Counted from the stretch's first letter, positions 9,978-20,190 are shown. The stretch is DNA of 64,000 nt from Bifidobacterium phasiani (GCF_019331775.1 NZ_JAHBBD010000004.1:1-64000); one strand, 5' to 3'. A program made the numbers and translations. Notes: a model not told the origin generated them from the letters alone.

Positions 9978-11363
9978 TCACTCGGCGTCGTTCGACTCCT
10001 CGGCGGCGTCGTCGGCCTGCGCGAGCTCGTCGGCGACGGCGGCAGCGGCGGAGGCGGCCTCGACCGACTCGGCCTCGGCGTCGTCCTCGCCGAGGAAGGC
10101 GCTCAGGTCGAGCGTCTCACCCTCGGAGACGAACTTGACGGCACGCATGCCGGCCAGCAGGCCCTTGGAGCGGCCGACCTCCTGCACGGCCGAGCCGAGC
10201 TGGCCGTTGCGGACGATCGCGTTGATGAACGCGCTCGGATCCATGCCATACTGCTGGGCGATGGAGGCCAGGAAGTTGGTCACGTCGGCCTGGGAGACGG
10301 AGACGGCCATCTTCTCGGCGAGGGTGTCGAGCACGATCTGGTCGCGCAGCTCCTTCTCGGCGGCCTGCTCGGCCTCGTCCTTCTGCTCCTTGGTGGCCTT
10401 CTCCGGATCCGGGGTCATGCCCTTGAGGTGCTGCTCGACGGCCTCGGCCTTGACGCCCTTCGGCACCGGGATCTCCAGGCCCTCGACGAGGCGGGCCAGG
10501 AACGCGTCGCGCGCGTCGGTGGCCTGGCGGGCCTCGAGGTCGCGCTCACAGGTCTTGCGGATGTCGGCCTTGAGCTCCTCGAGCGTGTCGAACTCGGAGG
10601 CCTCCTGGGCGAACTCGTCGTCCAGCTCCGGCAGCTCCTCGGCCTTCACCGAGTTGACCTTGACCTTGATCTGGGCCTTCTCGCCCTCGTGCTCGCCGGC
10701 CTCCAGCGTGCCCTCGAAGGTGGTCTCCTCGCCGGCGGACAGGCCGTCGAGCGCCTCGTCCAGGCCGTCGAGCATCGTGTTCGAACCGAGCTCGTAGCTC
10801 ACGCCCTCCTGGGAGTCGACGGCCTCGCCGTCGATCTCGGCCACGAGGTCGATGTTCGCGTAGTCGCCCTTGGCGGCCGGGCGGTCGACGCCCACCAGGG
10901 TGCCGAAGCGCTGGCGCAGGCTCTCCAGGCGGCGGTCCACGTCCTCGTCGGAGACCTGCGGCTTGGCGACCTCGATCTCCATGCCCTCGAGCTCCGGCAG
11001 CTCGATGTCGGGGCGGCGCTCCACGGTCGCGGCGAACTTGAGCTTGGTCTCGTCCTTGGCCGACTGCGGGACCTCCTGCACGTCGATCTCCGGCTGGGCC
11101 ATCGGGTGGATCTTCTTCTCCTCAAGCGCCTTGGAATACAGCTCCGGCACGCCGTTGTTCACGGCCTCGCCCGCGACGGCCGCGAAGCCGATGCGCTGGT
11201 CGATGATCTTGCCGGGCACGTGGCCCTTGCGGAAGCCGGGGATGGTGACCTGCTTGGCGATCTCCTTGCGGGCGGCATCCAGATACGGGTTGAACTCCTC
11301 GGGGTCAACGGTGACGGTGAGCTTCACCTTGGTGGGTTCGAGGTTCCTGACGCTGATTTTCAC
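9978..11363 (-). CDS. tig: Trigger factor, ribosome-associated chaperone and prolyl isomerase
   Basis: This is a 461-residue protein. The N-terminal ribosome-binding domain includes GFRKGHVPGKIIDQR, which covers the family signature. The FKBP-type domain follows (GDYANIDLVAEIDG and GLDEALDGL), then a long helical C-terminal chaperone domain and an acidic tail rich in Ala, Glu and Asp. The start is a GTG at 11363 with AGGAG about 8 bp upstream; the reading frame stays open much further upstream into unrelated sequence, which I discard. It binds nascent chains at the ribosome exit. Confidence 0.95.
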   Translation of the reverse strand: MKISVRNLEPTKVKLTVTVDPEEFNPYLDAARKEIAKQVTIPGFRKGHVPGKIIDQRIGFAAVAGEAVNNGVPELYSKALEEKKIHPMAQPEIDVQEVPQSAKDETKLKFAATVERRPDIELPELEGMEIEVAKPQVSDEDVDRRLESLRQRFGTLVGVDRPAAKGDYANIDLVAEIDGEAVDSQEGVSYELGSNTMLDGLDEALDGLSAGEETTFEGTLEAGEHEGEKAQIKVKVNSVKAEELPELDDEFAQEASEFDTLEELKADIRKTCERDLEARQATDARDAFLARLVEGLEIPVPKGVKAEAVEQHLKGMTPDPEKATKEQKDEAEQAAEKELRDQIVLDTLAEKMAVSVSQADVTNFLASIAQQYGMDPSAFINAIVRNGQLGSAVQEVGRSKGLLAGMRAVKFVSEGETLDLSAFLGEDDAEAESVEAASAAAAVADELAQADDAAEESNDAE

Positions 11364-11416
11364 GCTTGCGCTCCTGAATATCTCGTATTCGACTTGTTCT
11401 GCCCTGTAGGCAACCG

Positions 11417-12700
11417 TTACATGATAGCGCGACTCACGGACGCGGCCACCAGCGACACCTGCCAGCGCCGCGCGCCCTGCTCGGCGAGGAACGCGGCCAC
11501 GTCCCGCCGCTCCGGCTCGTCGGTCCAGCACAGGTTGCGGATGATCTGCGGTTTGACGATCATCTCGGCGGGCGTGCGGGTGTCTTCCGCTATCCGCGTG
11601 ATCACGCGGCGCGCCGCCTGCAGACGCCGCAGCCGGTCGGGGTGCTTGGCCGCCCACACCTTCATCGAGCGCGGCGCGTTGCCCTGCGCGTCCCCGGCGG
11701 CGGCCGGCGGCGAGGGCCACCGGCTCGGCGGCAGCGCCAGGGCCTCCTGGATCACGGCCTTCCACGTCGAGGGCTTGACGGCGCGCTGGATCGGCGCGTA
11801 CCGCTCGAACATCTTGTCCTGCTCGCCGCCCGTATGGATGCGCACGCGTTCGTTGAGCGAGCGTATCGCGCGGAACTCGCGGGCGTTGTGAGGCTTGCGC
11901 TGCGCGGCCTCGATGATCGCGGCGTCGGAGAGCAGCAGCCCCGGCGCGATGTCGTAGCGCCGCGCCAGGCGGTCGCGCTCCTCCCACAGCGCCTTGGCGA
12001 CCGCCAGCCCGCGGCGGTCGCGGCTGAGCACGTTGATGTGGGAGATGCGCATCCAGGGCGTCGGATGCTCCCGGCGCGGTCGCAGCCCCTCATGCAGCGC
12101 GTGCTCGAACTCCTCGCGGGCCCAGCCGTCCTTGCCCTGCCGTTTGAGGTCGGCGCTCATCAGCGACTCCAGCTCGATCAGCAGCTCCACGTCCAGCGCC
12201 GCGTAGTTGCGCCAGTCGCGCGGCAGCGGGCGGTACGACCAGTCGGCCGCCGAATGCTCCTTGGCCAGCGTGACGCCGAGATACTGCTCCGTCACCGCAG
12301 CCAGGCCGAACCGGTGCATGCCCAGCAGCCGCGCGGCGATCTCGGTGTCGAACAGCGCACGGGGGCGCAGCCCGATCTGCGCGAACCCGGGCAGGTCCTG
12401 CGAGGCATCGTGGATGACCCACGTCGCGTCCGCCACCGCGTCGTCGAACTCCGACCAGTCGACCCCCGCCCGGGTCAGCGCCACCGGGTCGAGCAGCCCG
12501 ATGCCCGCGCCGTCGCGTTTGAACTGGATCAGCCAGTCCTCATGCCCGTACCGGAACCCGGACGCCCGCTCGGCGTCCGCCGCCAGCGCGCCCGTCGACC
12601 CGCGCAGCGCCGAACAGTACCGCCGATACTGCTGGACCGTGTCGATGACGTCGGGGACTCCCCCGCGCGGCTCGGCCTGCAGCCTCGGTTCCCTATCCAA
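11417..12700 (-). CDS. rnd: Ribonuclease D-like 3'-5' exonuclease with HRDC domain
   Basis: This is a 427-residue protein of the DEDD exonuclease class: DAERASGFRYG (motif I, with Asp and Glu), HDASQDL (motif II), and YAALDVELL (motif III, YxxxD). A helical HRDC region follows near residues 210-290 (LSRDRRGLAVAKALWEERDRLAR). RNase D matures tRNA and other stable RNA 3' ends. The 5' end of the gene overlaps the stop of the DUF3000 gene by 8 bp, so the two are co-translated. That pairing is common in actinobacteria. Confidence 0.9.
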   Translation of the reverse strand: MDREPRLQAEPRGGVPDVIDTVQQYRRYCSALRGSTGALAADAERASGFRYGHEDWLIQFKRDGAGIGLLDPVALTRAGVDWSEFDDAVADATWVIHDASQDLPGFAQIGLRPRALFDTEIAARLLGMHRFGLAAVTEQYLGVTLAKEHSAADWSYRPLPRDWRNYAALDVELLIELESLMSADLKRQGKDGWAREEFEHALHEGLRPRREHPTPWMRISHINVLSRDRRGLAVAKALWEERDRLARRYDIAPGLLLSDAAIIEAAQRKPHNAREFRAIRSLNERVRIHTGGEQDKMFERYAPIQRAVKPSTWKAVIQEALALPPSRWPSPPAAAGDAQGNAPRSMKVWAAKHPDRLRRLQAARRVITRIAEDTRTPAEMIVKPQIIRNLCWTDEPERRDVAAFLAEQGARRWQVSLVAASVSRAIM

Positions 12701-13325
12701 GCGTCTCCCTTTCGTCGTCGCGCAGCGATGCGCGCAGGAACCTCGCCCACGCCATCACCTGTCCGCCGGCGTCCACTCCGCCCGGCGTCTCCGTCGGCGT
12801 CCATGATACGCGCATCTCGCAACCGACGTGGGGCTCGTCCGGCGCCTCGCCGAAGGACGTGTTCCGGGCCACCGTCACCGTGCCCTTGACGTCGTCCGGG
12901 TCGGCGGCGCCCAGCGTGTCCATCATGTCGTCCCAGTACATCGCCGGGGTCAGGCAGTCGTTCGCCCCGCCGTCCAGCGGCAGCCGGGCGAAGGCCACGC
13001 AGCGCCAGCGCGACCGCCAGTCGGATCGCGGCCTGGCCGAATACAGCGTCATGATCCAGCCGGAGGCCGCGTCCTGCGCGGGGTCCGGCCCGGCCTCGCA
13101 CGAGAGCTCCACGCCGATGCCGAAGTCGGCCAGCGACGACGAGACGGGGATCTCACGGTAGCGCACCCCGTCGAGCCGGGGCATGTCCCGGACGGATTCG
13201 ACGGCGCGCCACACCGCGTCGGGCACGCCGTGCGGCCGCTCCAGCGCCGCGGGACCGTCCGCGCGCGACATCCCTGCCCGTCCCCCATCGGACGCCGGTG
13301 TCGGAAATGCAACGATGTCTGCCAT
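12693..13325 (-). CDS. DUF3000 domain protein
   Basis: This 210-residue soluble protein matches the actinobacterial DUF3000 family in its central pattern (VRYREIPVSSSLADFGIGVELS, then GWIMTLYSARPRSDWRSRWRCVAFARLPL). It lies directly upstream of rnd, with an 8-bp overlap. Its function is not established. The constant pairing with ribonuclease D suggests a link to RNA processing. Start is at ATG 13325. Confidence 0.85.
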   Translation of the reverse strand: MADIVAFPTPASDGGRAGMSRADGPAALERPHGVPDAVWRAVESVRDMPRLDGVRYREIPVSSSLADFGIGVELSCEAGPDPAQDAASGWIMTLYSARPRSDWRSRWRCVAFARLPLDGGANDCLTPAMYWDDMMDTLGAADPDDVKGTVTVARNTSFGEAPDEPHVGCEMRVSWTPTETPGGVDAGGQVMAWARFLRASLRDDERETLG

Positions 13326-13400
13326 ATCTTCAGAGTATCCGCCGAACCCGTCCGCGCCCGGCATCTCACGTGCGTGTCCCGCCAAAAGGACGGGAATCGC

Positions 13401-13640
13401 CCGTGACGTCCGCTCCGGCGGAACGGACGTTGGCCACGCGATCCGCCGAGGATCGCACGCGCACAGGCAACGGCAGTTCGAGGACCACCCCACGCAGCAA
13501 ACGGTCAGTAAACGACGAAACCGTGACGTTCGCTCCAGTGGAGCGAACGTAGCCGTGCGATCCGCCAAGGATCGCACGCGCACAGGCAACGGCAGTCCGA
13601 GGACCACCACCGCGCAGCGAACGGTCAGTAGACGACGAAA
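13401..13640. repeat. Two tandem 120-bp hairpin-bearing repeats overlapping the 3' end of pflA
   Basis: Copy A (13401-13520) and copy B (13521-13640) are near-identical direct repeats of exactly 120 bp. Copy B includes the last codons and stop of pflA, and copy A carries a duplicate of that gene end (also reading GFVVY-stop). Each unit contains a 25-bp inverted repeat (perfect 11-bp arms with a 3-bp loop in copy B, 13526-13550) and a second one, GCGATCC-N5-GGATCGC. They may act as transcription terminators after pflA. Confidence 0.85.
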
Positions 13641-14506
13641 CCGTGGTCCTCGAACTGCCTCGTCACGCGCGCCTTGAGCGCGGCCGAGGGGCCCTTGGCG
13701 TCCTCCAGCGGGTAAGGGATGCGCAGCTCGTGCCACTTCGGCCGGCCCAGCTGGTGGAAGCCCAGCACGTCTATGTGCTCGATCGCCTCGCCGAAGGTCT
13801 CGCAGATGCGCGCCACGTTCTCGACGTTCTCTTCGGAGTCGGTCAGTCCGGGCACGAGCACGAACCGCACCCAGATCTTCTTGCCGGCCCGGGCCAGGCG
13901 CTGGCCGAATTCGATGGTCGGCGCGAGCACGCCGCCGGTGACCCTATGGTAGGTCTCCTCGTCGCCGGATTTGACGTCGAGCAGGCACAGGTCGATGTCC
14001 TCGATCATCTCGTCGGTGTAGTTCTTGTTGAGGAACCCGGAGGTGTCGAGGCAGGTGTGCACGCCCATCTCCTTGGCGGCGCGGAACACGCGGGAGACGA
14101 ACGCCGGCTGCATCATCGACTCGCCGCCGGAGAACGTGATGCCGCCGCCGGTGGCCTTGAACAGGTCGGCGTAGCGTTCGACCTTCTTGATCATCGCCTC
14201 GAGGTAGACGGGCCGGCCGTCGCGCATCTTCCATGTGTCGGGGTTCTGGCAGTACTGGCAGCGCAGCGGGCAGCCGCTCATGAACACGGTCATGCGCGTG
14301 CCGGGGCCGTCGACGGAGGTGTTGATGTCCCAGGAGTGCACGAAGCCGATGTCGCCGGTCTTCAGCGCCTCGATGCGGTCGCGCCGGTCCAGGCCGATCG
14401 GCGATTCGAAGCCCGACAGGCCGCCCATCAGGGTCTGGCTGGCGTACTGCCTGGAACGCTTGAGCATGTGACGAGTCGTGGTGCGGAATTCGGTGGTCTC
14501 GGACAT
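13625..14506 (-). CDS. pflA: Pyruvate formate-lyase activating enzyme (radical SAM)
   Basis: This 293-residue radical-SAM enzyme has the CxxxCxxC iron-sulfur motif at Cys79, Cys83 and Cys86, and the GGGITFSGGE motif for SAM binding. It uses S-adenosylmethionine and a [4Fe-4S] cluster to place the glycyl radical on PflB. The start at 14506 has AAAGGAGG upstream. It lies downstream of pflB on the same strand, separated by about 190 bp that include a strong stem-loop. The N-terminal extension of about 45 residues before the core is longer than in E. coli. Its 3' end is inside a 120-bp tandem repeat. Confidence 0.95.
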   Translation of the reverse strand: MSETTEFRTTTRHMLKRSRQYASQTLMGGLSGFESPIGLDRRDRIEALKTGDIGFVHSWDINTSVDGPGTRMTVFMSGCPLRCQYCQNPDTWKMRDGRPVYLEAMIKKVERYADLFKATGGGITFSGGESMMQPAFVSRVFRAAKEMGVHTCLDTSGFLNKNYTDEMIEDIDLCLLDVKSGDEETYHRVTGGVLAPTIEFGQRLARAGKKIWVRFVLVPGLTDSEENVENVARICETFGEAIEHIDVLGFHQLGRPKWHELRIPYPLEDAKGPSAALKARVTRQFEDHGFVVY

Positions 14507-14631
14507 CGTCGTCCTCCTTTCGCGCGTGGCGCCCGGTGGTCAATGATCCTGATGTCATCGTACGGCCATCGTCCGCGTGGACACGCGACCGACACGTGTG
14601 ACCCTCGTCACCTTCGGCCGGCCCGGATGCG

Positions 14632-14671
14632 CGAACGCGCGCACCCCGGCGAACCGGGATGCGCGCGTTCG
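14632..14671 (-). terminator. Strong stem-loop between pflB and pflA
   Basis: A 12-bp perfect stem (14632-14643 with 14660-14671), one mismatch, and 5 more bp close a 4-nt loop. There is no T-run on the minus side. It lies 28 bp after the pflB stop, so it may stabilise or attenuate the mRNA and make pflB more abundant than pflA. Confidence 0.6.
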
Positions 14672-14699
14672 ATTTCAGTCAGTTATGCGATCGTCGGAA

Positions 14700-17075
14700 T
14701 CAGTCGACGACGGCGCCCTGGTGGAACGTACGGGAGATCACGTCGAGCTGCTGCTCCTTGGTGAGCTTGACGAAGTTCACCGCGTAGCCGGAGACGCGCA
14801 CGGTCAGGTGCGGGTACTTCTCCGGGTGCTCGACGGCGTCCTCGAGCTGCTCCTTGCGCAGCACGTTGATGTTGGCGTGGTACAGGCCGTGGCCGTTGCC
14901 CGCGTCCAGGATGCCGACCAGGTTCGAGATGCGCTCGTCCTCGTCGCGGCCCAGGCCGTCGGGGGTGATCGTGTTGGTCAGCGAGATGCCGTCCAGCGCG
15001 TCGTTGTAGTCGATCTTGCCGACCGAGAACATCGAGGGCAGCATGCCGTGGGAGTCCATGCCGTTCTCCGGGTTCGCGCCCGGGGCGTACGGGGTGCCCT
15101 TCTTGTGGCCGGACGGGAACGAACCGGTGTTCTTGCCGTACTCGACGTTCGAGGTGATCGTCAGGATGGACTGGGTCGGGACGGCGCCGCGGTACACCGG
15201 CAGGCGCTTGACCTGGCCCATGACCGTGGAGACGACCCACTTGGCGATGTCGTCGGCGCGGTCGTCGTCGTTGCCGTAGACCGGGAACTCGCCCTCGGTG
15301 CGGTAGCCGACCACCAGATCGTCGTCGGCGCCCTCGACGTACTCGTACTCGTGGCCGGGCATGTCCTTGGCGTCCTTGTTGTAGATCGGGTAGACCTTGG
15401 CGTACTTCACGGCGGACAGCGAGTCGGCGGCGATGGACAGGCCGGACATGCCGCAGCCGAGGGTGCGGTACACCTCCTTGTCGTGCAGCGCCATCTCGAT
15501 GGACTCGTAGGCGTACTTATCATGCATGTAGTGGATGATGTTCAGCGCCTGCACGTAGGTCTCGGACAGCCACTCGAGGGCCTTCTCGTAGTTGTTCTTG
15601 ACCTTCTCGTAGTCCAGGGTGCCGTCGGCCTCCGGGGTGATCGGGTCGATCACGCCCTTGTCGATGACCTGCATGCCGGTCATCTCGTCGCGGCCGCCGT
15701 TGATCGCGTACAGCAGCGCCTTGGCGGAGTTCACGCGGGCCGCGAAGAACTGCATCTGCTTGCCGACGCGCATCGGGGACACGCAGCAGGCGATGGCCGC
15801 GTCGTCGCCCCAGTGGCCGCGGATCTCCTTGTCGGACTCGTACTGGATGGCCGAGGTGTCGATGGAGATGCGGGCGCAGAAGCGCTTGTAGCCCTCCGGC
15901 AGCTTCGGATCCCAGAAGATCGTGATGTTCGGCTCCGGGCCCGGGCCGAGGTGCTCCAGGGTCAGCGTGTTGAGCAGGCGGAACGAGGTCTTGGTGACCA
16001 TCGTGCGGCCGTCGTCGCCGAAGCCGGCGTCGGACCAGGTCGCCCAGTACGGGTCGCCGGAGAAGATCGAGTCGTAGTCCTTGGTGCGCAGGAAGCGGAC
16101 GATGCGCAGCTTCATGACGATGTTGTCGATGATCTCCTGGGCGTCGGTCTCGGTGATCAGGCCGTTCTTCAGGTCGCGCTCGAAGTAGCAGTCGAAGAAG
16201 GTCGACAGGCGGCCGATCGACATGGCGGCGCCGTCCTGGCTCTTGACCGAGGCGAGGTAGCCCATGTAGGTCCACTGCACGGCCTCCTGGGCGGTCTGCG
16301 CCGGGCGGGACAGGTCCAGGCCGTACTCGTTGCCGAGGTTGATCAGCTGCTTGAGGGCCTTGATCTGCTCGTCGTGCTCCTCGCGGAAGCGGATCCAGTG
16401 CTCGATCTCCGGCTCGGTGAAGTCGTTGCGGTACGGCACGGAGTCCTTGTCGCGCTGCTTGAACTTGATCAGGGCGTTCACGCCGTACAGGGCCACGCGG
16501 CGGTAGTCGCCGATGATGCGGCCGCGGCCGTAGGCGTCCGGCAGGCCGGTGAGGATCTTGTTGTGGCGGGCCACCTTGATGCGCTTGGTGTACACGCCGA
16601 AGACGCCGTCGTTGTGGGTCTTGCGGTACTTGGTGAAGATCTTCTTGATCTCCGGATCCGGCTCCTTGCCGGCCTCCTTGATCGCCTGCTCGACCATGCG
16701 CCAGCCGCCGTTCGGCATCATCGCACGCTTGCAGGGGACGTCGGTCTGCAGACCGACGATGACGTTGTCGACCTCGGGGCCGTCGATGTAGCCGGCCGGG
16801 AACGCGTCGATGCCCGCCGGGGTGTGGGTGTCCACGTCGTAGACGCGCTGCTGGCGCTCCACGGCGAGGTAGTTGTCGTCGAGGTACTTCCACAGGTGCT
16901 TGGTCTTCTCCGTCGCGTCGGCCAGGAAGGACTCGTCGCCCTCATAGGGGGTGTAGTTCTTCTGGATAAAGTCGCGAACGTCGATGTCCTCCTGCCAATG
17001 GCCACCTTCGAAGCCGGCCCAGGCCTTGGCGTTCAGCTCCTCCGGGGAGACCGCGGTCGCATCAACTGCTGTCAT
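14700..17075 (-). CDS. pflB: Formate C-acetyltransferase (pyruvate formate-lyase)
   Basis: This is a 791-residue glycyl radical enzyme that converts pyruvate and CoA to acetyl-CoA and formate, a route bifidobacteria use to gain extra ATP. The active-site Cys-Cys pair is in [11 protein letters not shown]. The radical Gly is about residue 763 in RVSGYAVNF near the C-terminus. The ATG at 17075 has AAAGGAG 5 bp upstream; a GTG two codons earlier is less likely. A TACAAT -10 is visible on the minus strand at 17133-17138. pflA follows downstream. Confidence 0.97.
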   Translation of the reverse strand: MTAVDATAVSPEELNAKAWAGFEGGHWQEDIDVRDFIQKNYTPYEGDESFLADATEKTKHLWKYLDDNYLAVERQQRVYDVDTHTPAGIDAFPAGYIDGPEVDNVIVGLQTDVPCKRAMMPNGGWRMVEQAIKEAGKEPDPEIKKIFTKYRKTHNDGVFGVYTKRIKVARHNKILTGLPDAYGRGRIIGDYRRVALYGVNALIKFKQRDKDSVPYRNDFTEPEIEHWIRFREEHDEQIKALKQLINLGNEYGLDLSRPAQTAQEAVQWTYMGYLASVKSQDGAAMSIGRLSTFFDCYFERDLKNGLITETDAQEIIDNIVMKLRIVRFLRTKDYDSIFSGDPYWATWSDAGFGDDGRTMVTKTSFRLLNTLTLEHLGPGPEPNITIFWDPKLPEGYKRFCARISIDTSAIQYESDKEIRGHWGDDAAIACCVSPMRVGKQMQFFAARVNSAKALLYAINGGRDEMTGMQVIDKGVIDPITPEADGTLDYEKVKNNYEKALEWLSETYVQALNIIHYMHDKYAYESIEMALHDKEVYRTLGCGMSGLSIAADSLSAVKYAKVYPIYNKDAKDMPGHEYEYVEGADDDLVVGYRTEGEFPVYGNDDDRADDIAKWVVSTVMGQVKRLPVYRGAVPTQSILTITSNVEYGKNTGSFPSGHKKGTPYAPGANPENGMDSHGMLPSMFSVGKIDYNDALDGISLTNTITPDGLGRDEDERISNLVGILDAGNGHGLYHANINVLRKEQLEDAVEHPEKYPHLTVRVSGYAVNFVKLTKEQQLDVISRTFHQGAVVD

Positions 17076-17189
17076 ATCCACTCCTTTTGGGTGATCCGTG
17101 GCGACGCATCGTTACGCCGTCGTTGCTATTCGATTGTAGCGACCCCCGTTGGCAAAGCGGTTGGAATCCGACGTGAGATTCGTCACATT

Positions 17190-17390
17190 TCACTGGGCGT
17201 CGTCATCGTACCAGCGGCGCCACTCGCGGTCGTCCTCGTCCCACGCGCGGTTGCGCTCCTCCACGGTCGCCCACGCGTCCTCGGCGTCCTCGCGGGTCGC
17301 GTACGGTCCCAGCCGGCACGTGTCCGGCCACAGCTTGCCCTGCGCGACCTGCCCGGTCGCCGTGTTGACGTACCAGCGTCTGTCGGGCAT
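17190..17390 (-). CDS. Small conserved-looking protein, unknown
   Basis: This is a 66-residue acidic protein containing WYVNTATGQVAQGKLWPD and LGPYATREDAEDAWATVEERN, a pattern reminiscent of the short SPOR-like or cell-envelope repeats in small actinobacterial proteins. It has no signal peptide or membrane segment. It lies alone between the pflB promoter and nadE. Codon choice matches neighbouring genes and the reading frame ends cleanly, which supports coding. The function is unknown. Confidence 0.7.
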   Translation of the reverse strand: MPDRRWYVNTATGQVAQGKLWPDTCRLGPYATREDAEDAWATVEERNRAWDEDDREWRRWYDDDAQ

Positions 17391-17484
17391 CGTCCCTCCC
17401 TGCCTTGGTCATGAATATCGGCCACGGGTGCATGGCCGGGGTGCCCCCGATGCGCGACGGGGACCCCGGCCGTGCGCGACGCGG

Positions 17485-19182
17485 CTACTCGCGGAACGCG
17501 TTGGTGACCGGCAGCCGGCGGTCGCGCCCGAAGGCGAGCGCGGTGACCTTCGGCCCCAGCGGGTACTGGCGGCGCTTCCACTCGGCGCGGTCGACCAGCC
17601 GCATCACCGTGTCGACGGTGCGCTCGTCGAAGCCGTCCGCCAGCAGGTCGGCGCGGCCGTGCGCATGCTCGATGTACGCGGCGAGGACGCGGTCGAGCAG
17701 CCCGTACTCCGGCAGGCTGTCGGAGTCCTTCTGCCCGGGCCGCAGCTCGGCGCTCGGCGCCTTGGTGATCGAGTTGACGGGGATCATCACGCCGTGCGGC
17801 AGCGGCGTGCCGGCGCCGCCGGACTCGTTGCCGACCACGGCGACGCCGCCGATGCCCACGCCGGCCGCCGCGGCCCGGTTGCGCCAGCGGGCCAGCTCCC
17901 ACACGCGGGTCTTGAGCAGGTCCTTGATCGGCGCGTAGCCGCCGACGGCGTCGCCGTAGATCGTGGAGTAGCCGCAGGCCAGCTCGGACTTGTTGCCGGT
18001 GGCCAGGGCCAGCAGCCCCTTGGCGTTCGAGTAGGCCATGACGATGACGCCGCGGATGCGCGCCTGCAGGTTCTCGGCGGCGACCCCGTCGAGCGCGAGC
18101 TGGTCCTGGTAGGCGACGAACAGCGGCTCGATCGGCTGGACGTCGTAGTGCGCGCCGAGGTTGGCGGCCAGCTCGGCGGCGTCGTCCTTCGAGCCGTCCG
18201 AGGAGTACATGCTCGGCATCGAGATGCCCCACACGTTCGCGCCGCCGCACGCGTCGGCGGCCATCGCGGCGACCAGCGCCGAGTCGATGCCGCCGGACAG
18301 GCCGAGCGTGACGCCGGTGAACCGGTTCTTGCGCATGTAGTCCTTGAGCCCCAGCACGCAGGCGGCGTACACCTCCTCGTCGGGGTCAAGGGCCGGGGCG
18401 ATCCGGCCCGGCGTCTGCCGGTCGGCGTCGGTGTCGAGGTCGAACAGGCCGAGGTCCTCCATAAACATCGGCGAGCGCTGCAGCAGCGTGCCGTCCCGGT
18501 CGACGACGAAGCTGCCGCCGTCGAAGACCAGGTCGTCCTGCCCGCCGACCTGGTTGAGGTAGATCACCGGGGCGCCGACCTCGGCGGCGCGCCGCGAGGC
18601 CAGCTCGAGGCGGGTGTGGGTCTTGCCCTCCTCGTACGGCGAGCCGTTCATCGTCAGCAGCAGGTCGACGCCCAGCCCGGCCAGCTCGGCCACCGGGCCG
18701 CCGTCCTGCCAGATGTCCTCGCAGATCGCCACGCCGATGCGGGCGCCGTCCACGTCGAGCACGACCGTGCGGTCCCCGGGCGAGAAGATGCGGAATTCGT
18801 CGAACACGCCGTAGTTCGGCAGGAAGTGCTTGTCGTAGCCGGCCCAGACGACGCCGTCGTGCAGCACGACGAGCCGGTTGCGCGGCTTGTCGGTGGCCGG
18901 GTCGGTGCCGACGGTGCCGACGGCGACGTACAGGCCGCCCATCCCCTCGGCGGCGAGCGCGGCGGCCAGCTCGTTCGCCTTGTCCCACGCCGCCCGGCGG
19001 AAGGTGCCGCGCAGCGCCAGGTCCTCGATCGGGTATCCGGTGAGCGTCATCTCGGGGAACACCACCACGCGGGCGTGCGCGGCCACGGCGCGGCGGGCGT
19101 AGTCGAGCACCTTGGCGGCGTTGCCGTCGAGGTCGCCGACGCAGGTGTCGATCTGTGCTAGGGCGAAGCGAATCTGTGTCAT
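17485..19182 (-). CDS. nadE: Glutamine-dependent NAD+ synthetase
   Basis: This is a 565-residue two-domain enzyme. The N-terminal nitrilase-type glutaminase has Glu44 (VFPEM), a Lys in YDKHFLPNYGVFDE and a Cys in VAICEDIW. The C-terminal synthetase has the pyrophosphate-binding loop GLSGGIDSALVA. It converts deamido-NAD+ to NAD+ with glutamine-derived ammonia and ATP, the last step of NAD synthesis. I chose the ATG at 19182, where MTQIRFALAQ begins the conserved fold. The gene is divergent from the HAD hydrolase gene. Confidence 0.95.
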   Translation of the reverse strand: MTQIRFALAQIDTCVGDLDGNAAKVLDYARRAVAAHARVVVFPEMTLTGYPIEDLALRGTFRRAAWDKANELAAALAAEGMGGLYVAVGTVGTDPATDKPRNRLVVLHDGVVWAGYDKHFLPNYGVFDEFRIFSPGDRTVVLDVDGARIGVAICEDIWQDGGPVAELAGLGVDLLLTMNGSPYEEGKTHTRLELASRRAAEVGAPVIYLNQVGGQDDLVFDGGSFVVDRDGTLLQRSPMFMEDLGLFDLDTDADRQTPGRIAPALDPDEEVYAACVLGLKDYMRKNRFTGVTLGLSGGIDSALVAAMAADACGGANVWGISMPSMYSSDGSKDDAAELAANLGAHYDVQPIEPLFVAYQDQLALDGVAAENLQARIRGVIVMAYSNAKGLLALATGNKSELACGYSTIYGDAVGGYAPIKDLLKTRVWELARWRNRAAAAGVGIGGVAVVGNESGGAGTPLPHGVMIPVNSITKAPSAELRPGQKDSDSLPEYGLLDRVLAAYIEHAHGRADLLADGFDERTVDTVMRLVDRAEWKRRQYPLGPKVTALAFGRDRRLPVTNAFRE

Positions 19183-19311
19183 GCTGCCCAGTCTATCCCG
19201 CACATGTCACGGCCTGACACACGGCGGGGCGAACGTTGCGGCCCCTTTCTAGACTGGAGGCGGCATGGCGCCGCGGACGCGGCGCCGCTTCGAGCACGCG
19301 GAGGCACCATC

Positions 19312-20190
19312 ATGACGACATCCGACATCCCCCACGCTCCCTTCATTCCCGGCCGAGACGGCGCCGAACGCGCCGCCGAGCCGGCCGCGCCGGCCGACAT
19401 CCGCGCCGTGTTCTTCGACGTGGACGGCACGCTGACCAGCTTCGTGACGCACGAGGTGCCCGAATCGACGGTCCGCGCGCTGCGCATGCTGCACGAGCGC
19501 GGCGTGCTGACGTTCCTGTGCACGGGGCGCGCGAAGGCGCAGCTCGACGTAGTGATGCGGATGCTGCCGGTGGACTTCGACGGCGTCGTGGCGATGAACG
19601 GCCAGTACTGCTTCGACGACCACGGGTTCCTGGACGCCTGTCCGCTGGACGTCGAGGACGTCGCGACGATCACCGCATGGCTCGACCGGCACCCCGACAT
19701 CGCCGCCGACTACTGCGAGGCCGACTACGTGTACTTCAACCAGATCACCGAGGAGATGCGCGCCAGCTGGCGGCAGCTGGGCAGGACCGCGCCGACGCGG
19801 CACGTCGACGACCCGCACGTGCGCCCGCTGACGCATGACACGTTCCAGATCAGCCCGTTCGTCACGCCCGAGCAGGAGGCCGAGCTGGTGGGGCTGTGCC
19901 GCAACACGATGGGCGTGCGATGGAACCCCGACTTCACGGACCTGATCCCGGCGGACGGCGGCAAGCCGCGCGGCATCCGCAGCTTCATGCGGCTGCACGG
20001 CTTCGCCCGCGAGCAGACGATGGCGTTCGGCGACGGCGGCAACGACATGGCGATGCTCGAATACGCGGGCATCGGCGTGGCGATGGGCAACGCGAACGAC
20101 GAGGTCAAGGCGTGCGCCGACCATGTGACCGACGACGTCGACCACGACGGCGTGATGAACGCGCTGCTGCACTTCGGCGTGCTGGATTAG
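19312..20190 (+). CDS. HAD-superfamily sugar phosphatase (Cof-like)
   Basis: This 292-residue protein is a Cof/IIB-type HAD phosphatase. Motif I FFDVDGTLTSF contains the nucleophile Asp and the acid Asp, motif II lies near FLCTGRAKAQ, and motif IV GDGGNDMAML binds magnesium. A C2B-type cap lies between. Enzymes of this class dephosphorylate small phosphates such as sugar phosphates or flavin precursors; the substrate is not predictable here. The ATG at 19312 has CGGAGG about 7 bp upstream. Perfect inverted repeats follow the stop codon. Confidence 0.88.
   Translation: MTTSDIPHAPFIPGRDGAERAAEPAAPADIRAVFFDVDGTLTSFVTHEVPESTVRALRMLHERGVLTFLCTGRAKAQLDVVMRMLPVDFDGVVAMNGQYCFDDHGFLDACPLDVEDVATITAWLDRHPDIAADYCEADYVYFNQITEEMRASWRQLGRTAPTRHVDDPHVRPLTHDTFQISPFVTPEQEAELVGLCRNTMGVRWNPDFTDLIPADGGKPRGIRSFMRLHGFAREQTMAFGDGGNDMAMLEYAGIGVAMGNANDEVKACADHVTDDVDHDGVMNALLHFGVLD

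Noticed and set aside
13401-13640. Possible CRISPR or integron-like array
   Set aside because: The units are tandem copies of a gene end plus hairpins; there are no spacers.
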